Assembly: GCF_900116545.1 (NCBI RefSeq)
Contig: NZ_FPCK01000002.1
Span: forward strand, 248,001-312,000
Direction: 5' to 3'
Source: Devosia crocina
Lineage (GTDB): Bacteria > Pseudomonadota > Alphaproteobacteria > Rhizobiales > Devosiaceae
DNA length: 64,000 nt
The notes under the pieces are model-generated. The model saw only the letters and a list, made by a program, of their open reading frames with translations. It was not told the origin of the DNA and made no database searches. Both the position numbers and the translations under genes were made by a program. Below, piece by piece: positions 23,750 through 33,959 of this stretch. Within the stretch, counting starts at the first letter, position 1; each line of letters starts with the position of its first letter.

Positions 23750-25019
23750 GCTCCGGCCCATCCTGCCGTCCGGTCAGCGCCAGTCTAAGCGGCATGAAGA
23801 GGGCCCTGCCCTTGCGCCCCGTTGCTGTCTTGAGCGCGCCGGTCCACTGGCCCCATGTATTTTCGTCCCATGGCTCAGGTGGCAGCAAGGCTTTGGCAAG
23901 CGCGAGGAACTCCCGATCTTCCTCAGCAACCACGGGCTCGACAGGACCTGTCAGAAGTTTGGACAATTCTGCGATATCTGCAAAACGCACAAGGTTCTCG
24001 CGCAACAAGAGCCAGATCGCCTCGCCCTCAAGGCCCATAGACGTCAATCGCGGCAGCGCTTCCTCGTAGCTCATGGCATGGAGCAGGCGTGCATTGAGCC
24101 CATTGAGCTCGGTGGGATCAAAACGTGCCGCACCATGCGAAATCATCGATAGCTCGAGCTTTTCAGCAATCGCGTCCAGGCTCTCAAAGGGCTCGATCGG
24201 CAGGCTCGTGCCGGTCAGCGTCGCCATGATGGCCACGGCCAGGGGCTCGTAGCCCTGATCGCGAAAATCGGCAATCGACTGGGACCCCAGGCGCTTGGAA
24301 AAGCCCTGCCCTTCCGCATCGGTCAGCAGGTTGTGGTGGGCGAAAGTGGGCACGGTGCCGCCCAGCGCCTCAATGATTTCAATCTGCGTGCCGGTGTTGG
24401 AAACGTGATCTTCGCCGCGGATGACATGGGTGACGGCGAGGTCGATATCGTCCACCACCGAGGGGAGCGTATAGAGGTAGGAGCCGTCAGCGCGGATCAG
24501 CACCGGGTCAGACATCGAAGCGGTATTGACCGTCTGCGGACCCTTGATGAGATCGTCGAACTGCACAGGCCGCCCATCGAGCTTGAAGCGCCAGTGAGGC
24601 TGACGCCCCTCCGCTTCATACTTGGCCCGGTCTTCCTCGCTCAGGCTCAGCGCCGCCCGGTCGTAGATCGGCGGCTTGCCCAGAAGACGCGCACGGGCGC
24701 GCTTGCGATCGAGCTCTTCCTCCGTTTCGTAGCAGGGATAGAGCCGACCCGCAGCAATCAGCCGGTCGCGCGCCGTGTCGTAAAGCGCTGTGCGTTCGGA
24801 CTGCCGGACGAGCAGGTCGGGCTTGACACCAAGCCAGTCCAGATCAACCTCGATGCCATCGGCGAATTCTCGGGTCGATCGCGCCAGGTCCGTATCGTCC
24901 ATGCGCAGGATGTAGCGACCGCCAGTGCGGCGGGCGAAGAACCAGTTGAGCAGCGCAGGTCGCGCATTGCCCAGATGGATGCGCCCTGTAGGAGAAGGCG
25001 CCCAGCGAACCACGGTCAT
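23694..25019 (-). CDS. gltX: Glutamyl-tRNA synthetase, short GluRS-type paralogue
   Basis: A 441-residue class I synthetase. [20 protein letters not shown] (residues 7-26) contains the HIGH-like site and FSKRLGS (240-246) is the KMSKS equivalent. The length is that of the shorter of the two GluRS types that many alphaproteobacteria carry. GluRS here would charge tRNA-Glu and probably tRNA-Gln before GatCAB amidation; which tRNA this copy prefers cannot be told. Its ATG overlaps the nadE stop by four bases (ATGA), so the two are co-translated. Confidence 0.9.
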   Translation of the reverse strand: MTVVRWAPSPTGRIHLGNARPALLNWFFARRTGGRYILRMDDTDLARSTREFADGIEVDLDWLGVKPDLLVRQSERTALYDTARDRLIAAGRLYPCYETEEELDRKRARARLLGKPPIYDRAALSLSEEDRAKYEAEGRQPHWRFKLDGRPVQFDDLIKGPQTVNTASMSDPVLIRADGSYLYTLPSVVDDIDLAVTHVIRGEDHVSNTGTQIEIIEALGGTVPTFAHHNLLTDAEGQGFSKRLGSQSIADFRDQGYEPLAVAIMATLTGTSLPIEPFESLDAIAEKLELSMISHGAARFDPTELNGLNARLLHAMSYEEALPRLTSMGLEGEAIWLLLRENLVRFADIAELSKLLTGPVEPVVAEEDREFLALAKALLPPEPWDENTWGQWTGALKTATGRKGRALFMPLRLALTGRQDGPELKSLLVLLGRRACLDRLP

Positions 25020-26683
25020 CCGACGGTTATGTCCTTGTAGCCATTGGTGATGGGATATTTGCGGCCGAGGCCAAAAGCGCGAGGGGTCAATTTCGGTCCG
25101 GGCGCTGCCTGGCGACGCTTGTATTCGGCAATGTTGAGCAGACGCTCGATGCGCTTGACCAGCGCCGGATCGTGACCACGCTCGACGACTTCGCCCAGGC
25201 TGAGCTCGTCTTCGACAATCGCGCGCAAAATATCGTCGAGAACAGGATAAGGGGGAAGGCTATCCTGGTCGGTCTGGTCGGGACGCAGTTCGGCCGAGGG
25301 CGCTTTGTCGATGATGGAGCGGGGAATGACTTCGCCCGAAGGACCAAGACTATCACCCGGCACATGCTTGTTGCGCCAGTCGGCGAGTTTATAGACCTCC
25401 ATCTTGAACATGTCTTTGAGCGGATTGTAGCCGCCGTTCATGTCCCCATAGATGGTGGCGTAGCCCACGCCCATCTCGCTTTTGTTGCCAGTGGTCAGCA
25501 GCATCGAGCCCAATTTATTGGACACCGCCATCAGTACCACGCCGCGCATGCGAGATTGTATGTTTTCTTCGGCAAGATCGGCAGGGCGATCTCCAAAAAT
25601 CGGGGCAAGTCCGGCAAGCGCGCCATCAACTGGATCGCCGATCGCCACCACATCATAACGCACGCCCAGCCGCTCGGCACAGTCCTTTGCGTCGCGCAAG
25701 CTTCCTTCGGACGTGTAGCGATAGGGCAGCATGATGCAGTGGACCTTTTCGGGACCAAAGGCATCGACCGCCATGGCAGCAACGACGGCGCTGTCGATCC
25801 CGCCCGAAAGGCCAAGAACGACGTGGCTGAAGCCGTTTTTGTGCACGTAATCGCGCAGGCCAAGGACGGCCGCCCGCCACGGCGCTTCCTCGATAGAGGT
25901 CAGTTCCTCGATTCGAGCGCCAGTGCTCGTCCAGGTGTCCCTGTCCCGGTGCCAGTCCGACAGGATAAAGTCGGCTTCGAAACTCTTGCCCTGCAGCACC
26001 AGCTTGTCGCCAGGGGCGATGGCAAAGGAGGAGCCGTCAAAAACCAGTTCGTCCTGCCCACCCACCTGATTGAGATAGATAAGCGGCACGTCGTGCTCGA
26101 CGGCGTGCTTGCGCACCAGTTCCTTGCGGATATGTTGCTTGTCGGTCCAATAGGGTGAGCCATTGGGGCAGAGCAGGATTTCAGCGCCCTCCCGCACTAG
26201 ATGCTCGCACACCCAGGGGTGCCAGATATCCTCGCAGATCGGTATGCCAACAGAGACGCCCTTGATGATGACGGGCAGTGGCAACGGTCCCGCTACGAAA
26301 TAGCGTTTTTCGAAGAAGACGTCGGTGTTAGGCAGTTCGCGCTTGAGGCGCACGGCGACTATCTCGCCCCTTTCCGCAACCAGAACGGCATTGTGGAGCC
26401 CGGCCTTGTCGTTCCAGATTGTGGGCAGGATGAGCACCACATCAGTACCGGCAGTGTCGGTCACAAGTGAGTGCGCCGCAGCCATGGCATCGGCGACAAA
26501 CTGAGGCTTGAACAACAAATCGTCGGGGAAATAACCGGTCAGAAACAGCTCGGAGAACATCAGGATGTCGGCCTTAACGGCCACAGCATCGGCCAATGCC
26601 TTTCGCGCCAATGCCAGGTTGCCGGGCAGATCACCCACTTTGGGATTGAGCTGGGCAAGCGCAATTCTAAGCTGGTCGGTCAC
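25016..26683 (-). CDS. nadE: Glutamine-dependent NAD+ synthetase
   Basis: A 555-residue two-domain enzyme that amidates nicotinate adenine dinucleotide to NAD+. The N-terminal nitrilase-like glutaminase has the Glu-Lys-Cys triad as SELFLTGY (E45), LKRELPN and GIPICEDIW (C150). The C-terminal synthetase has the PP-loop SGGIDS (293-298) and the [15 protein letters not shown] segment. Ammonia would pass from glutaminase to synthetase through an internal tunnel. It heads an nadE-gltX pair with a 4-bp overlap. Confidence 0.94.
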   Translation of the reverse strand: MTDQLRIALAQLNPKVGDLPGNLALARKALADAVAVKADILMFSELFLTGYFPDDLLFKPQFVADAMAAAHSLVTDTAGTDVVLILPTIWNDKAGLHNAVLVAERGEIVAVRLKRELPNTDVFFEKRYFVAGPLPLPVIIKGVSVGIPICEDIWHPWVCEHLVREGAEILLCPNGSPYWTDKQHIRKELVRKHAVEHDVPLIYLNQVGGQDELVFDGSSFAIAPGDKLVLQGKSFEADFILSDWHRDRDTWTSTGARIEELTSIEEAPWRAAVLGLRDYVHKNGFSHVVLGLSGGIDSAVVAAMAVDAFGPEKVHCIMLPYRYTSEGSLRDAKDCAERLGVRYDVVAIGDPVDGALAGLAPIFGDRPADLAEENIQSRMRGVVLMAVSNKLGSMLLTTGNKSEMGVGYATIYGDMNGGYNPLKDMFKMEVYKLADWRNKHVPGDSLGPSGEVIPRSIIDKAPSAELRPDQTDQDSLPPYPVLDDILRAIVEDELSLGEVVERGHDPALVKRIERLLNIAEYKRRQAAPGPKLTPRAFGLGRKYPITNGYKDITVG

Positions 26684-26802
26684 GAACGAGGTCCTGATCT
26701 AGATGGACCGCCCAGCCATGGCCGGACGCGCGCCAGACTTAGCCTCTGGCCCAAAGGAGGGCAAGCGCCCGCGGATGCAGGGCGCCGATTGGCCTGCGGC
26801 CG

Positions 26803-27732
26803 TTAGAAACGCCCGGTCAATTCAACAAGGCCGCCGTAACGGAACATGGCGAAGCTGTCGAGCAGAGTGCCCACGGTGGTACTCTGGTCGGGATTAGCTG
26901 AAGACGTATAGATAAGGTTGGCGTTCGTGGGGCCTGTCAGATACCAGGCACGGCCACCGACACGGAGGGTCAGGTTCTCTGTGGGGTGGATTCCAAGCAT
27001 CAGCTCGCCACTAGCGCCATAAGCCGCACTGTCGATGGTCCCGGTCACCCGATCAGCATTGATCAGGCCCGGTGCTGGAATGACGTAGGTGGGCGTGCTG
27101 CCAGTCACCCAGGCGTAAGGAATACCTGCGACCTCCGCTGTAATATCAGCGAAGGTGCCAAGATCAGCCTTTGCAGTTACGCCGAGGCGCAGGGCATGAA
27201 CGTGCAACCCGTCGAACTGCAAAATGTCAGCCCGAGCTTTATCAGGCGATTCCTTGAGGTACTGGTAGCCGACGAGGCCACCAATCCGGAAAGCATCATT
27301 CCCGAAGGGCATATAGCCGAAATCCGCACCGACATGGCCGATCTGACCTCCGGAAAAACGCAGGTCACCGGGAGCAACGTTTGTCGAGTAGGTACCATCC
27401 GTTGCAAGGGCATAGCCGCCAGAGGCTTTAACGTAGGAGCTGGTATGCTCGTCCACGATGCGACCGTGCACTTCGAGGATGTGGCTCGTATCCTCTGCCC
27501 GTGCATAGTCGTTGCCTACCGATATCTCCTGGCTACCCCTTGAGTAAAAGTAGCGCAGGCCAAGCTCGAACTTGAGCGGGTTCTCCGGCTCACCTTCCCA
27601 GTGAGTGGGATAGGACGGACGGAGTTCAGGGATCTGCGCGTAGTCGGCAGCCAGAACAGGCGCGAATGCGGTACTGGAAACAAGTGCCAAAGCACCAAGG
27701 GCTAGCGGCTTCATCCACAAACTCCGGGCCAA
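26803..27732 (-). CDS. Outer-membrane beta-barrel protein, function unknown
   Basis: A 309-residue protein with a signal peptide (LALGALALVSSTAFAPVLA, cut near residue 29) and alternating polar/hydrophobic strands throughout, ending in a C-terminal phenylalanine (VELTGRF), the usual outer-membrane insertion signal. Strand-like pieces include FELGLRYFYSRGSQEISVG, GGLVGYQYLKESP and LTLRVGGRAWYLTGP. Similar proteins in the Hyphomicrobiales are annotated as hypothetical or porin-like. No operon partner; it diverges from the receiver gene across a 200-bp gap. Confidence 0.7.
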   Translation of the reverse strand: MARSLWMKPLALGALALVSSTAFAPVLAADYAQIPELRPSYPTHWEGEPENPLKFELGLRYFYSRGSQEISVGNDYARAEDTSHILEVHGRIVDEHTSSYVKASGGYALATDGTYSTNVAPGDLRFSGGQIGHVGADFGYMPFGNDAFRIGGLVGYQYLKESPDKARADILQFDGLHVHALRLGVTAKADLGTFADITAEVAGIPYAWVTGSTPTYVIPAPGLINADRVTGTIDSAAYGASGELMLGIHPTENLTLRVGGRAWYLTGPTNANLIYTSSANPDQSTTVGTLLDSFAMFRYGGLVELTGRF

Positions 27733-27749
27733 TTCCTGCCATGATTGCT

Positions 27750-27774
27750 GGAACGAAAGTGAATGATTAGGGTT
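27750..27774 (+). promoter_or_regulatory. EcfG-like promoter ahead of the receiver gene
   Basis: GGAAC (27750-27754), 16 bp, then GGTT (27771-27774). The alphaproteobacterial EcfG consensus is GGAAC-N16/17-CGTT, so one base differs. It points toward the receiver gene 162 bp downstream. The shared 200-bp gap with the outer-membrane gene shows no other clear site. Confidence 0.4.
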
Positions 27775-27936
27775 AATGTTCTGCTAAGTGGCGATGGGGG
27801 GAGTTGGCGCTTTGGTAACTTGATTAGTTCAGGATAGCGATCACGAACGCGGATGCAGGGCTGGGTTGATGCAACCGGGCGCCTTAGTTCCGAGTTTGTC
27901 GGTCAAATTGAAGCTGCAGTCCGAAGTCTAGTGCCT

Positions 27937-28362
27937 ATGCCCAGTCGCATTCTCATAGTTGAAGACGAGATATTCGTCGCCTCCGAGATCGAACAGATCG
28001 TCGCAGAGATGGGTCATGCACCTATTGCGATCGCGGCTGACCGGGCTTCGGCGTTGCGCCATGCCAGCAACACCGATATCGCGCTTGTGGACCTGAACCT
28101 TCGCGATGGGCCAACAGGGCTCGATATCGGCAAGATCCTGGCGCAAACCCATGGGGTCAGCGTTGTCTATCTGACCGCCAATCCCAGCCAGCTGGGCGAT
28201 GGCGTACCCGGGACGATCGGCGTCGTCTCTAAGCCCGTGGCCGAGCGCGACTTGCGCGATATTGTCAATTATGCCGTTGCCCGGCGCGCCGCAGCCGATG
28301 CGGCCCCGCCGCGCCGTCTCAAGCTTTTTAGCTGGTCGGGCGGCAACGCAATCCATACCTGA
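27937..28362 (+). CDS. Single-domain response regulator (CheY-like receiver)
   Basis: A 141-residue receiver with no output domain. Acidic pocket EDE (9-11), phospho-acceptor Asp52 in ALVDLNLRDG, the YLTAN segment replacing the usual Thr/Ser strand, and the conserved Lys in VVSKPV are all present. The start is set at the ATG opening the domain; the frame runs 84 bases further upstream without conserved sequence. It converges on the HWE kinase gene and probably takes phosphate from it or another HWE kinase, as single-domain regulators do in general stress response networks. Confidence 0.85.
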   Translation: MPSRILIVEDEIFVASEIEQIVAEMGHAPIAIAADRASALRHASNTDIALVDLNLRDGPTGLDIGKILAQTHGVSVVYLTANPSQLGDGVPGTIGVVSKPVAERDLRDIVNYAVARRAAADAAPPRRLKLFSWSGGNAIHT

Positions 28363-28393
28363 CAGCCACTTTTGATTATCGCCGTCCGCCAAT

Positions 28394-28414
28394 GCCCGCT
28401 TCTGCGGGCCTTTT
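28394..28414 (+). terminator. Terminator of the receiver gene
   Basis: GCCCGC (28394-28399), TTCT loop, GCGGGC (28404-28409), C, TTTT. It lies between the convergent receiver and kinase genes. Confidence 0.75.
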
Positions 28415-28436
28415 GCATGGGTGGATCAGCTTCTCC

Positions 28437-30359
28437 TCACGGGGCGCTCGTCTCAGACGCCTGGAGTCGGGAGGAGCGGAGAAGGGACGCCATGGGCAGT
28501 GCGAGATCGACCCGCAGGCCATCGCTTTCCCAAAGTCGCTCGATCTGACCGCGCATTTGCCCTGCTACCGACAACTCGATCAGTTTCGACCCGAAGCCGG
28601 ACGGCGTCTCCGGGGCTGCGGTCGCCGGCCCGCCATGCTCTTTCCAGATCAGATGCAGGGAATCCCCGTCGCGGCGGCCAGTTACTTCCACCCAGCCTTC
28701 CTCGGCGTGAAGCGCACCATATTTGGCCGCATTGGTGGCCAGTTCATGAAAAAGGAGAGCGAGAGGGGTTGCCGAGGCATCGTCAATGATCGTGTCGTCG
28801 CCACTATAGCGCACGCGCGTCGCGTCTGATGCGTCCTCATAGGGGCGCATCAGACGCGCCAGAAGCTGCGAAAGTGTTCCCTGCCCGTCCGGATGATCGG
28901 ATAAATGGCTGTGCGGGCGCACGAAGTCGTGCGCCTCTCCAAGCGCATAGATTCGTTGCCGCAACTGGTCGGCAAACTCGCGCATCTCTGGCCGCCCACG
29001 GGCTGAAAGCGAGATGATTCCGGTAAGGACCGCAAAGATGTTCTTGATACGGTGGCTGAGTTCCTGGGCCACGAGCTCACGCTCTTCTGCCGCCTTGCGC
29101 GTATCGTGGATATCTGTGCAGGTCCCGATCCAACGCAGGACCTCGCCCGAGGCATCGCGGATCGGCAGAGCCCTTCCCAGGGTCCAGCGATATTCACCAG
29201 AATGGTGGCGCAACCGATATTCAATCTGGTAGGGCTCGCCGGTTTCCAGCGAATGGCGCCAAACGCCCCAGGCTCGTTCCTGGTCATCGGGGTGGAACAC
29301 GCCGTTCCAGCCTGCTCCGTCGGTCGAGCCTGGCTCCATGCCGGTAAATTCGTACCATCGTGCATTGTAGTAGTCGTGGAAGCCGTCTGGACGGGTCGCC
29401 CAAATCATCTGGGGCATGGTGTCGGCGAGCGTGCGAAACTCGAGCTCGCTCTTTGCCAGTGCCTGGGCCGCCCGGCGCTGGTCGGTGATATCGATGGCCA
29501 CTCCAGGGAAGCGGTGGACGCGGCCTTCCGCATTTCGCCGCGGCCGACCGGAAACCATCAGCCAGCGTCGCTCGCCAGAACTATCGACCACGCGATATTC
29601 GCTGCGGAACTCCTCGCCGGCTTCGATGGCCTTTTGCAGCTCCGCGTGCACGCGTGGCAAGTCCTCGTGGTCGATTGCGAGCAGATATTGTTCGATCGGC
29701 ACGCCCAGCCCGGCCGATTGCACATCGACATTGTACATGGCGGCAAACTGATCGTCAGAGGTGACGATGTTGCTGATCAGGTCCCAGTCCCATGTGCCGA
29801 CCAGGGCGGAACTGGCCAAGGCCAGGCTCAAGCGCTCTTCAGAGCGCGCCAGAGCTTTTTCGGTGAGCACGCGATCCGTCGTTTCATGAACGATGCACAG
29901 CGTGCCCATGGGCAGACCATCTTCGCCGACAAGGGGGCTGTAGTGCAGGTCCATCCAGCTTGCTTCGGGGCGGCCGTGGCGATTGAGCACCAGTTCCTGG
30001 TCTTGGAGGATCCAGGATTCGCCATTCAATCCACGCTTGATATTGTCCCGGTTGAAGTCGGCTATCTCCGGCCAAGCAATAAGCGCCGGCATGCCGAAAA
30101 TCTGCGGGTGCCGCTGACCGGCAAACTGGGCATAAGCATTGTTGTAGATGAGAATGCCGTCTTCCCCGACCAGCATTACCATGGGGGTTGAGGCCACCAT
30201 CATCACACGAACGGCGCCTTTGAGGCTTTCGGTCCAGTCCGGGATGATGCCAAGTGGATTTTGGGACCAGTCGTAATCGTTGAGCAGTTTGATCGTAGGG
30301 TCAAGTTCAAGCGCGGCTCGAACGTCGGGCGCAGCATTGGGGAACAAAGACCTGGGCAT
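28437..30359 (-). CDS. HWE-family sensor histidine kinase with three PAS domains
   Basis: A 640-residue soluble kinase without membrane segments. Three PAS/PAC units cover about 47-165, 177-297 and 303-420 (the third with DYYNARWYEFTGM and a PAC ending WIGTCTDIHDTRKA). The kinase has phospho-His436 in SHRIKN, the N-box FHELATNAAKYGAL and the W-x-E of IWKEHGG (W572, E574), which define the HWE class. Such kinases control phyllosphere-type stress and light responses, mainly through PhyR-like or single-domain regulators. The cytosolic PAS set suggests an internal redox, light or ligand cue. It faces the receiver gene tail to tail. Confidence 0.9.
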   Translation of the reverse strand: MPRSLFPNAAPDVRAALELDPTIKLLNDYDWSQNPLGIIPDWTESLKGAVRVMMVASTPMVMLVGEDGILIYNNAYAQFAGQRHPQIFGMPALIAWPEIADFNRDNIKRGLNGESWILQDQELVLNRHGRPEASWMDLHYSPLVGEDGLPMGTLCIVHETTDRVLTEKALARSEERLSLALASSALVGTWDWDLISNIVTSDDQFAAMYNVDVQSAGLGVPIEQYLLAIDHEDLPRVHAELQKAIEAGEEFRSEYRVVDSSGERRWLMVSGRPRRNAEGRVHRFPGVAIDITDQRRAAQALAKSELEFRTLADTMPQMIWATRPDGFHDYYNARWYEFTGMEPGSTDGAGWNGVFHPDDQERAWGVWRHSLETGEPYQIEYRLRHHSGEYRWTLGRALPIRDASGEVLRWIGTCTDIHDTRKAAEERELVAQELSHRIKNIFAVLTGIISLSARGRPEMREFADQLRQRIYALGEAHDFVRPHSHLSDHPDGQGTLSQLLARLMRPYEDASDATRVRYSGDDTIIDDASATPLALLFHELATNAAKYGALHAEEGWVEVTGRRDGDSLHLIWKEHGGPATAAPETPSGFGSKLIELSVAGQMRGQIERLWESDGLRVDLALPMASLLRSSRLQASETSAP

Positions 30360-30404
30360 TATCTACTCACTCTTGAACGCGACCGATCTTGGCCCGGCTT
30401 ACGA

Positions 30405-30443
30405 GCAAAGAAAAGGCCGCGCGACTGGCAAAGAACGCGCGGC
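30405..30443 (-). terminator. Terminator of the DAHP synthase gene
   Basis: On the minus strand GCCGCGCG and CGCGCGGC (30436-30443 and 30416-30423 on plus) form the stem, followed by CTTTTCTTTG. It lies 26 bp after the DAHP synthase stop. Confidence 0.8.
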
Positions 30444-30469
30444 ACTCCAAACCGGTTCAGCAATATCCC

Positions 30470-31846
30470 TTATTCACCGGCTAGGCGCCGCGTAACAGGC
30501 GGCTTTTGCGCCTGCACTTCTTCGGCTACGAGAAATGCCAGTTCAAGCGCCTGGCTCGCGTTAAGGCGCGGGTCGCAATAAGTGTTGTAGCGATCCGACA
30601 GCGTGGTTTCAGTTACGGCCGAAACACCGCCCACGCACTCCGTCACATCGTCGCCCGTCATCTCGATATGAACGCCACCGGCATAGGTGCCCATTTCGCG
30701 GTGCACGTCGAAGAAGTTGCGCACTTCGGTCAAGACGCGGTCGAAGGGTCGGGTCTTGTAACCGGTCGAGGCCTTGATCGTGTTGCCATGCATGGGGTCG
30801 CAGCACCAGACCACGGTGCGGCCAGCCTTTTGCACCGTCTCGATCAGACGCGGGAGATGTTCATGCACCTTATCGGCACCGAACCGTGCGATCAGAGTGA
30901 TACGGCCCGCCTCGTCGGTGGGGTTGAGCCGGTCGAGCAAGCGCAGCAGATCCTCGCTGGCAAGGCTCGGCCCGCACTTGATGCCGATCGGATTGTGGAT
31001 GCCCGCGAAATATTCGACATGGGCACCATCGGGCTGGCGCGTGCGATCGCCAATCCAAAGCATATGGCCCGAGGTCGCGTACCAGTCGTTGGTGATCGAA
31101 TCCCGCCGGGTCAACGATTCCTCGTAGCCGAGCAACAGGGCTTCGTGGCTCGTATAGAAGCTCGTCTGCCTAAGCGCTGGAGTGTTGTCGGGATTGATGC
31201 CGAGCGCCGACATGAAGGTAATGGCGTCATCGATCTTGCGCGCCACTTCCTCGAAGCGGACATTCCAGTTGGACCCCTTCATAAAGCCCATGGTCCATTC
31301 GTGAATGCGCGTCAGCTCCGCGTATCCACCCATGGAAAAGGCCCGCAGCAGGTTCAGCGTCGCGGCGGACTGCCGATAGGCTTGCAGCATGCGATCGGGA
31401 TTTGGAACGCGCGCGCCCTCGGTAAACTCGATCGAGTTGATGATGTCTCCGCGATAGCTGGGCAGCTCGAGCCCGTCTATCGTTTCGGTGTCGGCCGAGC
31501 GGGGCTTGGCAAATTGCCCGGCGACGCGCCCGACCTTGACCACAGGCTTGCTGGCGCCATGGGTCAGCACAACCGCCATCTGCAGAAACACGCGGAAGAA
31601 GTCGCGGATGTGATCCGCGCCATGCTCGGCGAAGCTTTCCGCGCAGTCTCCACCCTGCAGAAGGAACGCCTCACCCCGCGCCACAGCGGCAAGACGCGTT
31701 TTGAGATCGCGCGCTTCACCGGCAAAGACCAGCGGCGGGAACGTTGCGAGCTGCCGCTCGGCCTCGGCCAAAGCGGCCGGGTCGGGATAGGCAGGAACCT
31801 GCAGGATCGGCTTTTCACGCCAACTGGTCGGGGTCCAGGTCGTCAT
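30470..31846 (-). CDS. Class II 3-deoxy-7-phosphoheptulonate (DAHP) synthase
   Basis: A 458-residue enzyme joining phosphoenolpyruvate and erythrose-4-phosphate, the first step of the shikimate pathway. Class II (plant/AroAII) features include [49 protein letters not shown] and [10 protein letters not shown] with metal-binding His, Glu and Asp residues. This class is typical of alphaproteobacteria. The ATG at 31846 begins the conserved [17 protein letters not shown]; an 18-residue longer frame lacks similarity. It stands alone, with a terminator at its end. Confidence 0.94.
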   Translation of the reverse strand: MTTWTPTSWREKPILQVPAYPDPAALAEAERQLATFPPLVFAGEARDLKTRLAAVARGEAFLLQGGDCAESFAEHGADHIRDFFRVFLQMAVVLTHGASKPVVKVGRVAGQFAKPRSADTETIDGLELPSYRGDIINSIEFTEGARVPNPDRMLQAYRQSAATLNLLRAFSMGGYAELTRIHEWTMGFMKGSNWNVRFEEVARKIDDAITFMSALGINPDNTPALRQTSFYTSHEALLLGYEESLTRRDSITNDWYATSGHMLWIGDRTRQPDGAHVEYFAGIHNPIGIKCGPSLASEDLLRLLDRLNPTDEAGRITLIARFGADKVHEHLPRLIETVQKAGRTVVWCCDPMHGNTIKASTGYKTRPFDRVLTEVRNFFDVHREMGTYAGGVHIEMTGDDVTECVGGVSAVTETTLSDRYNTYCDPRLNASQALELAFLVAEEVQAQKPPVTRRLAGE

Positions 31847-31928
31847 GTCGGTTCTCACTCGCGCGCGGATTTCTGCGTGCGGGCGGTCTAGCAAGCGCAC
31901 GACGCCCTGCCAAGAACAAAGCCGTCGG

Positions 31929-33305
31929 CTAGGCGACCTTCTTGCAGTCCCGATAGGTGTAGCTCGGGGTTTTGAACGTCACCAGTTCCTCGGCCGCCGT
32001 GGGGTGAAGCGCGATGGTGCGATCGAAATCGGCCTTCGTTGCCCCCATGGAGACAGCGATGCCGACGAGCTGGATCATCTCGGCCGCGCCGGGCCCAAGA
32101 ATATGGACGCCGAGCACCTTGCCTTCGTCCTTCTCGGTAATCAGCTTGAGCACCATGCGGCTGGTACGGGTCGAGAGGGTGTTCTGCATAGGCCGAAAAC
32201 GGGCAAGATAAACATCGACATCGCCATGGGTTGCAGCTTCCGCTTCCGTAAGGCCTACCACGCCAATTTCGGGTTCGCTGAACACGGCAGTCGGGATCAG
32301 CGAGTGATCCACGGCGAGCTTGTTGTCGTTGTAGACGGTTTCTGCGAAATACCAGCCTTCGCGGATGGCGACCGGCGTGAGCTGTGCGCGCCCTGTGACA
32401 TCGCCCACCGCATAGATCGAGGCAACCGAGCTTTGCGAATAGGCATCGACTGCGATGCTGCCATCCTCTGCCAGCTGAACCCCTGCACTTTCGAGACCAA
32501 GCCCGCTGGTGTTAGCGCGGCGGCCAGTGGCAAACATCACCGCGTCAAACGGCGCCGAAACGCCATCGCTGAACATGGCCTGCACGGCGTTGCCAGTCTT
32601 GGAAAGGGAGGTAATCGTCGTCTGGTAAATGAGCCGTACGCCGCGGTCGATCAAGCCTGCCTCGAGCCCGATCCGCATATCCTCGTCGAATCCGCGCAGG
32701 ATGCGATCGCCACGGTAGATCAGCGTCGTATCGACCCCCAGTCCGGCAAAGATGGTGGCAAACTCGACTGCGATGTAACCGCCGCCCTCGATCAGAATGG
32801 TCTTTGGCAATTGGGGAAGATCGAAAGCCTCGTTGGAGGTGATGCCGTATTCGGCGCCCGGAATATCAGGGATAAAGGGATGTCCGCCTGTTGCAATCAG
32901 AAGGCGCTCCGCAGTCAGCTCGCGCTCGGCTCCAAGCAGGCGAATGGAATTGGGTCCGGTTACCACCGCGCGATCGCGGATGATTTCGACGCCAGGTTTT
33001 TCGAGATTTGCCGTATAGCCGGCCTCGAGCCGGGTGATTTCCTTTTCCTTGGCTGCAACCAGGGTGGGCCAATCGAAACTGGCATCGACCTGCCAACCAA
33101 AACTGCTGGCAAGATCAAACTGGTCGGCAAAGCGCGAAGCATAGACGTAGAGTTTTTTGGGTACGCATCCGCGGATCACACAGGTTCCGCCCACGCGGAA
33201 CTCTTCGATGATCGCCACCTTTGCCCCGTACGTCGCCGCCATGCGCGCAGCGCGAACGCCGCCAGAGCCTGCGCCAATCACCAGAAGATCGTAGTCGTAT
33301 GCCAT
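31929..33305 (-). CDS. gor: Glutathione-disulfide reductase
   Basis: A 458-residue flavoenzyme reducing glutathione disulfide with NADPH. FAD-binding [10 protein letters not shown] opens the protein, followed by the redox-active pair C42/C47 in [13 protein letters not shown]. The CVIRGC form is the plant/alphaproteobacterial variant. An NADPH-binding [18 protein letters not shown] and the C-terminal HPTAAEEL with catalytic His-Glu follow. The chosen start has AGGAG six bases upstream. Supplied glutathione may serve the Atm1-type exporter and GFA proteins elsewhere in the window, though they are not linked. Confidence 0.94.
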   Translation of the reverse strand: MAYDYDLLVIGAGSGGVRAARMAATYGAKVAIIEEFRVGGTCVIRGCVPKKLYVYASRFADQFDLASSFGWQVDASFDWPTLVAAKEKEITRLEAGYTANLEKPGVEIIRDRAVVTGPNSIRLLGAERELTAERLLIATGGHPFIPDIPGAEYGITSNEAFDLPQLPKTILIEGGGYIAVEFATIFAGLGVDTTLIYRGDRILRGFDEDMRIGLEAGLIDRGVRLIYQTTITSLSKTGNAVQAMFSDGVSAPFDAVMFATGRRANTSGLGLESAGVQLAEDGSIAVDAYSQSSVASIYAVGDVTGRAQLTPVAIREGWYFAETVYNDNKLAVDHSLIPTAVFSEPEIGVVGLTEAEAATHGDVDVYLARFRPMQNTLSTRTSRMVLKLITEKDEGKVLGVHILGPGAAEMIQLVGIAVSMGATKADFDRTIALHPTAAEELVTFKTPSYTYRDCKKVA

Positions 33306-33362
33306 GGAGGTCTCCTGGTGTTCATCGTCAACCGACGATACATCTAGGCGCAAGCCGCAGCT

Positions 33363-33388
33363 AAAAAAAGACCCCGCAAGGCGGGGTC
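33363..33388 (-). terminator. Terminator of the rpiA-DUF2059 unit
   Basis: On the minus strand GACCCCGC, loop CTT, GCGGGGTC, then seven T. It lies between the DUF2059 stop and the glutathione reductase start, so the latter needs its own promoter. Confidence 0.88.
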
Positions 33389-33411
33389 AACATGTTCGTT
33401 TTGGTCCGTGA

Positions 33412-33942
33412 TCAGATCTCGATGCCCTGGCCGCGCAGTTCGGCACGCACCTTGGCGAAGAACTCGCGCTTGAGATTGCCGGTGAACACCTGCATCACGC
33501 GCTGCAGGTCGGTGTTGATCTCGCTATTGGCCTGGGCCAGCTTCTGACCGGTTGGGGACTCGTAGAAGGCAACGATCTGCTGGAGCTCTTCGAGCGAGAA
33601 GCGCAGGGCATAAACACGTGCGAACTGGTTCATCAGGTCGCCCTTCCGGCCGTTATAATCCTGGATCACCTTGGTGATCGCATCATTGGTCTGGTCGATG
33701 ATTTCCGGGTTCTGCTGCACAATCTGCTGCATTGTCTCGACGCCGGTCTCGACGACTGTCACTTCGTAAACGGCACCGCGGTCGGTCAGATCGATATACT
33801 TGCGCGCCAGGGCAAGTTGTTCGGGAGCCACTTCCTGGGCCAGAACAGGGGCAGAGAGCCCGATCATGCTTGCAGTCACCACAGCGGCAAAGATCGCCTT
33901 GGCGCCGCGCATCATATTGGAAGTCATCCAGTTCCCCATCAT
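33412..33942 (-). CDS. DUF2059 secreted protein
   Basis: A 176-residue exported protein. The signal peptide (AIFAAVVTASMIGLSAPVLAQ) is followed by a helical DUF2059 domain: LALARKYIDLT, then LRFSLEELQQIVAFYESPTGQKLAQ near the end. The family is widespread in proteobacteria with no proven role. Several in-frame ATGs exist (33942, 33927, 33915); 33942 is used because it clears the rpiA stop by 17 bp, but 33927 has a GGGGA site and is nearly as likely. It follows rpiA and shares its terminator. Confidence 0.82.
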   Translation of the reverse strand: MMGNWMTSNMMRGAKAIFAAVVTASMIGLSAPVLAQEVAPEQLALARKYIDLTDRGAVYEVTVVETGVETMQQIVQQNPEIIDQTNDAITKVIQDYNGRKGDLMNQFARVYALRFSLEELQQIVAFYESPTGQKLAQANSEINTDLQRVMQVFTGNLKREFFAKVRAELRGQGIEI

Positions 33943-33959
33943 GTTCGATCCAAGCCTGG

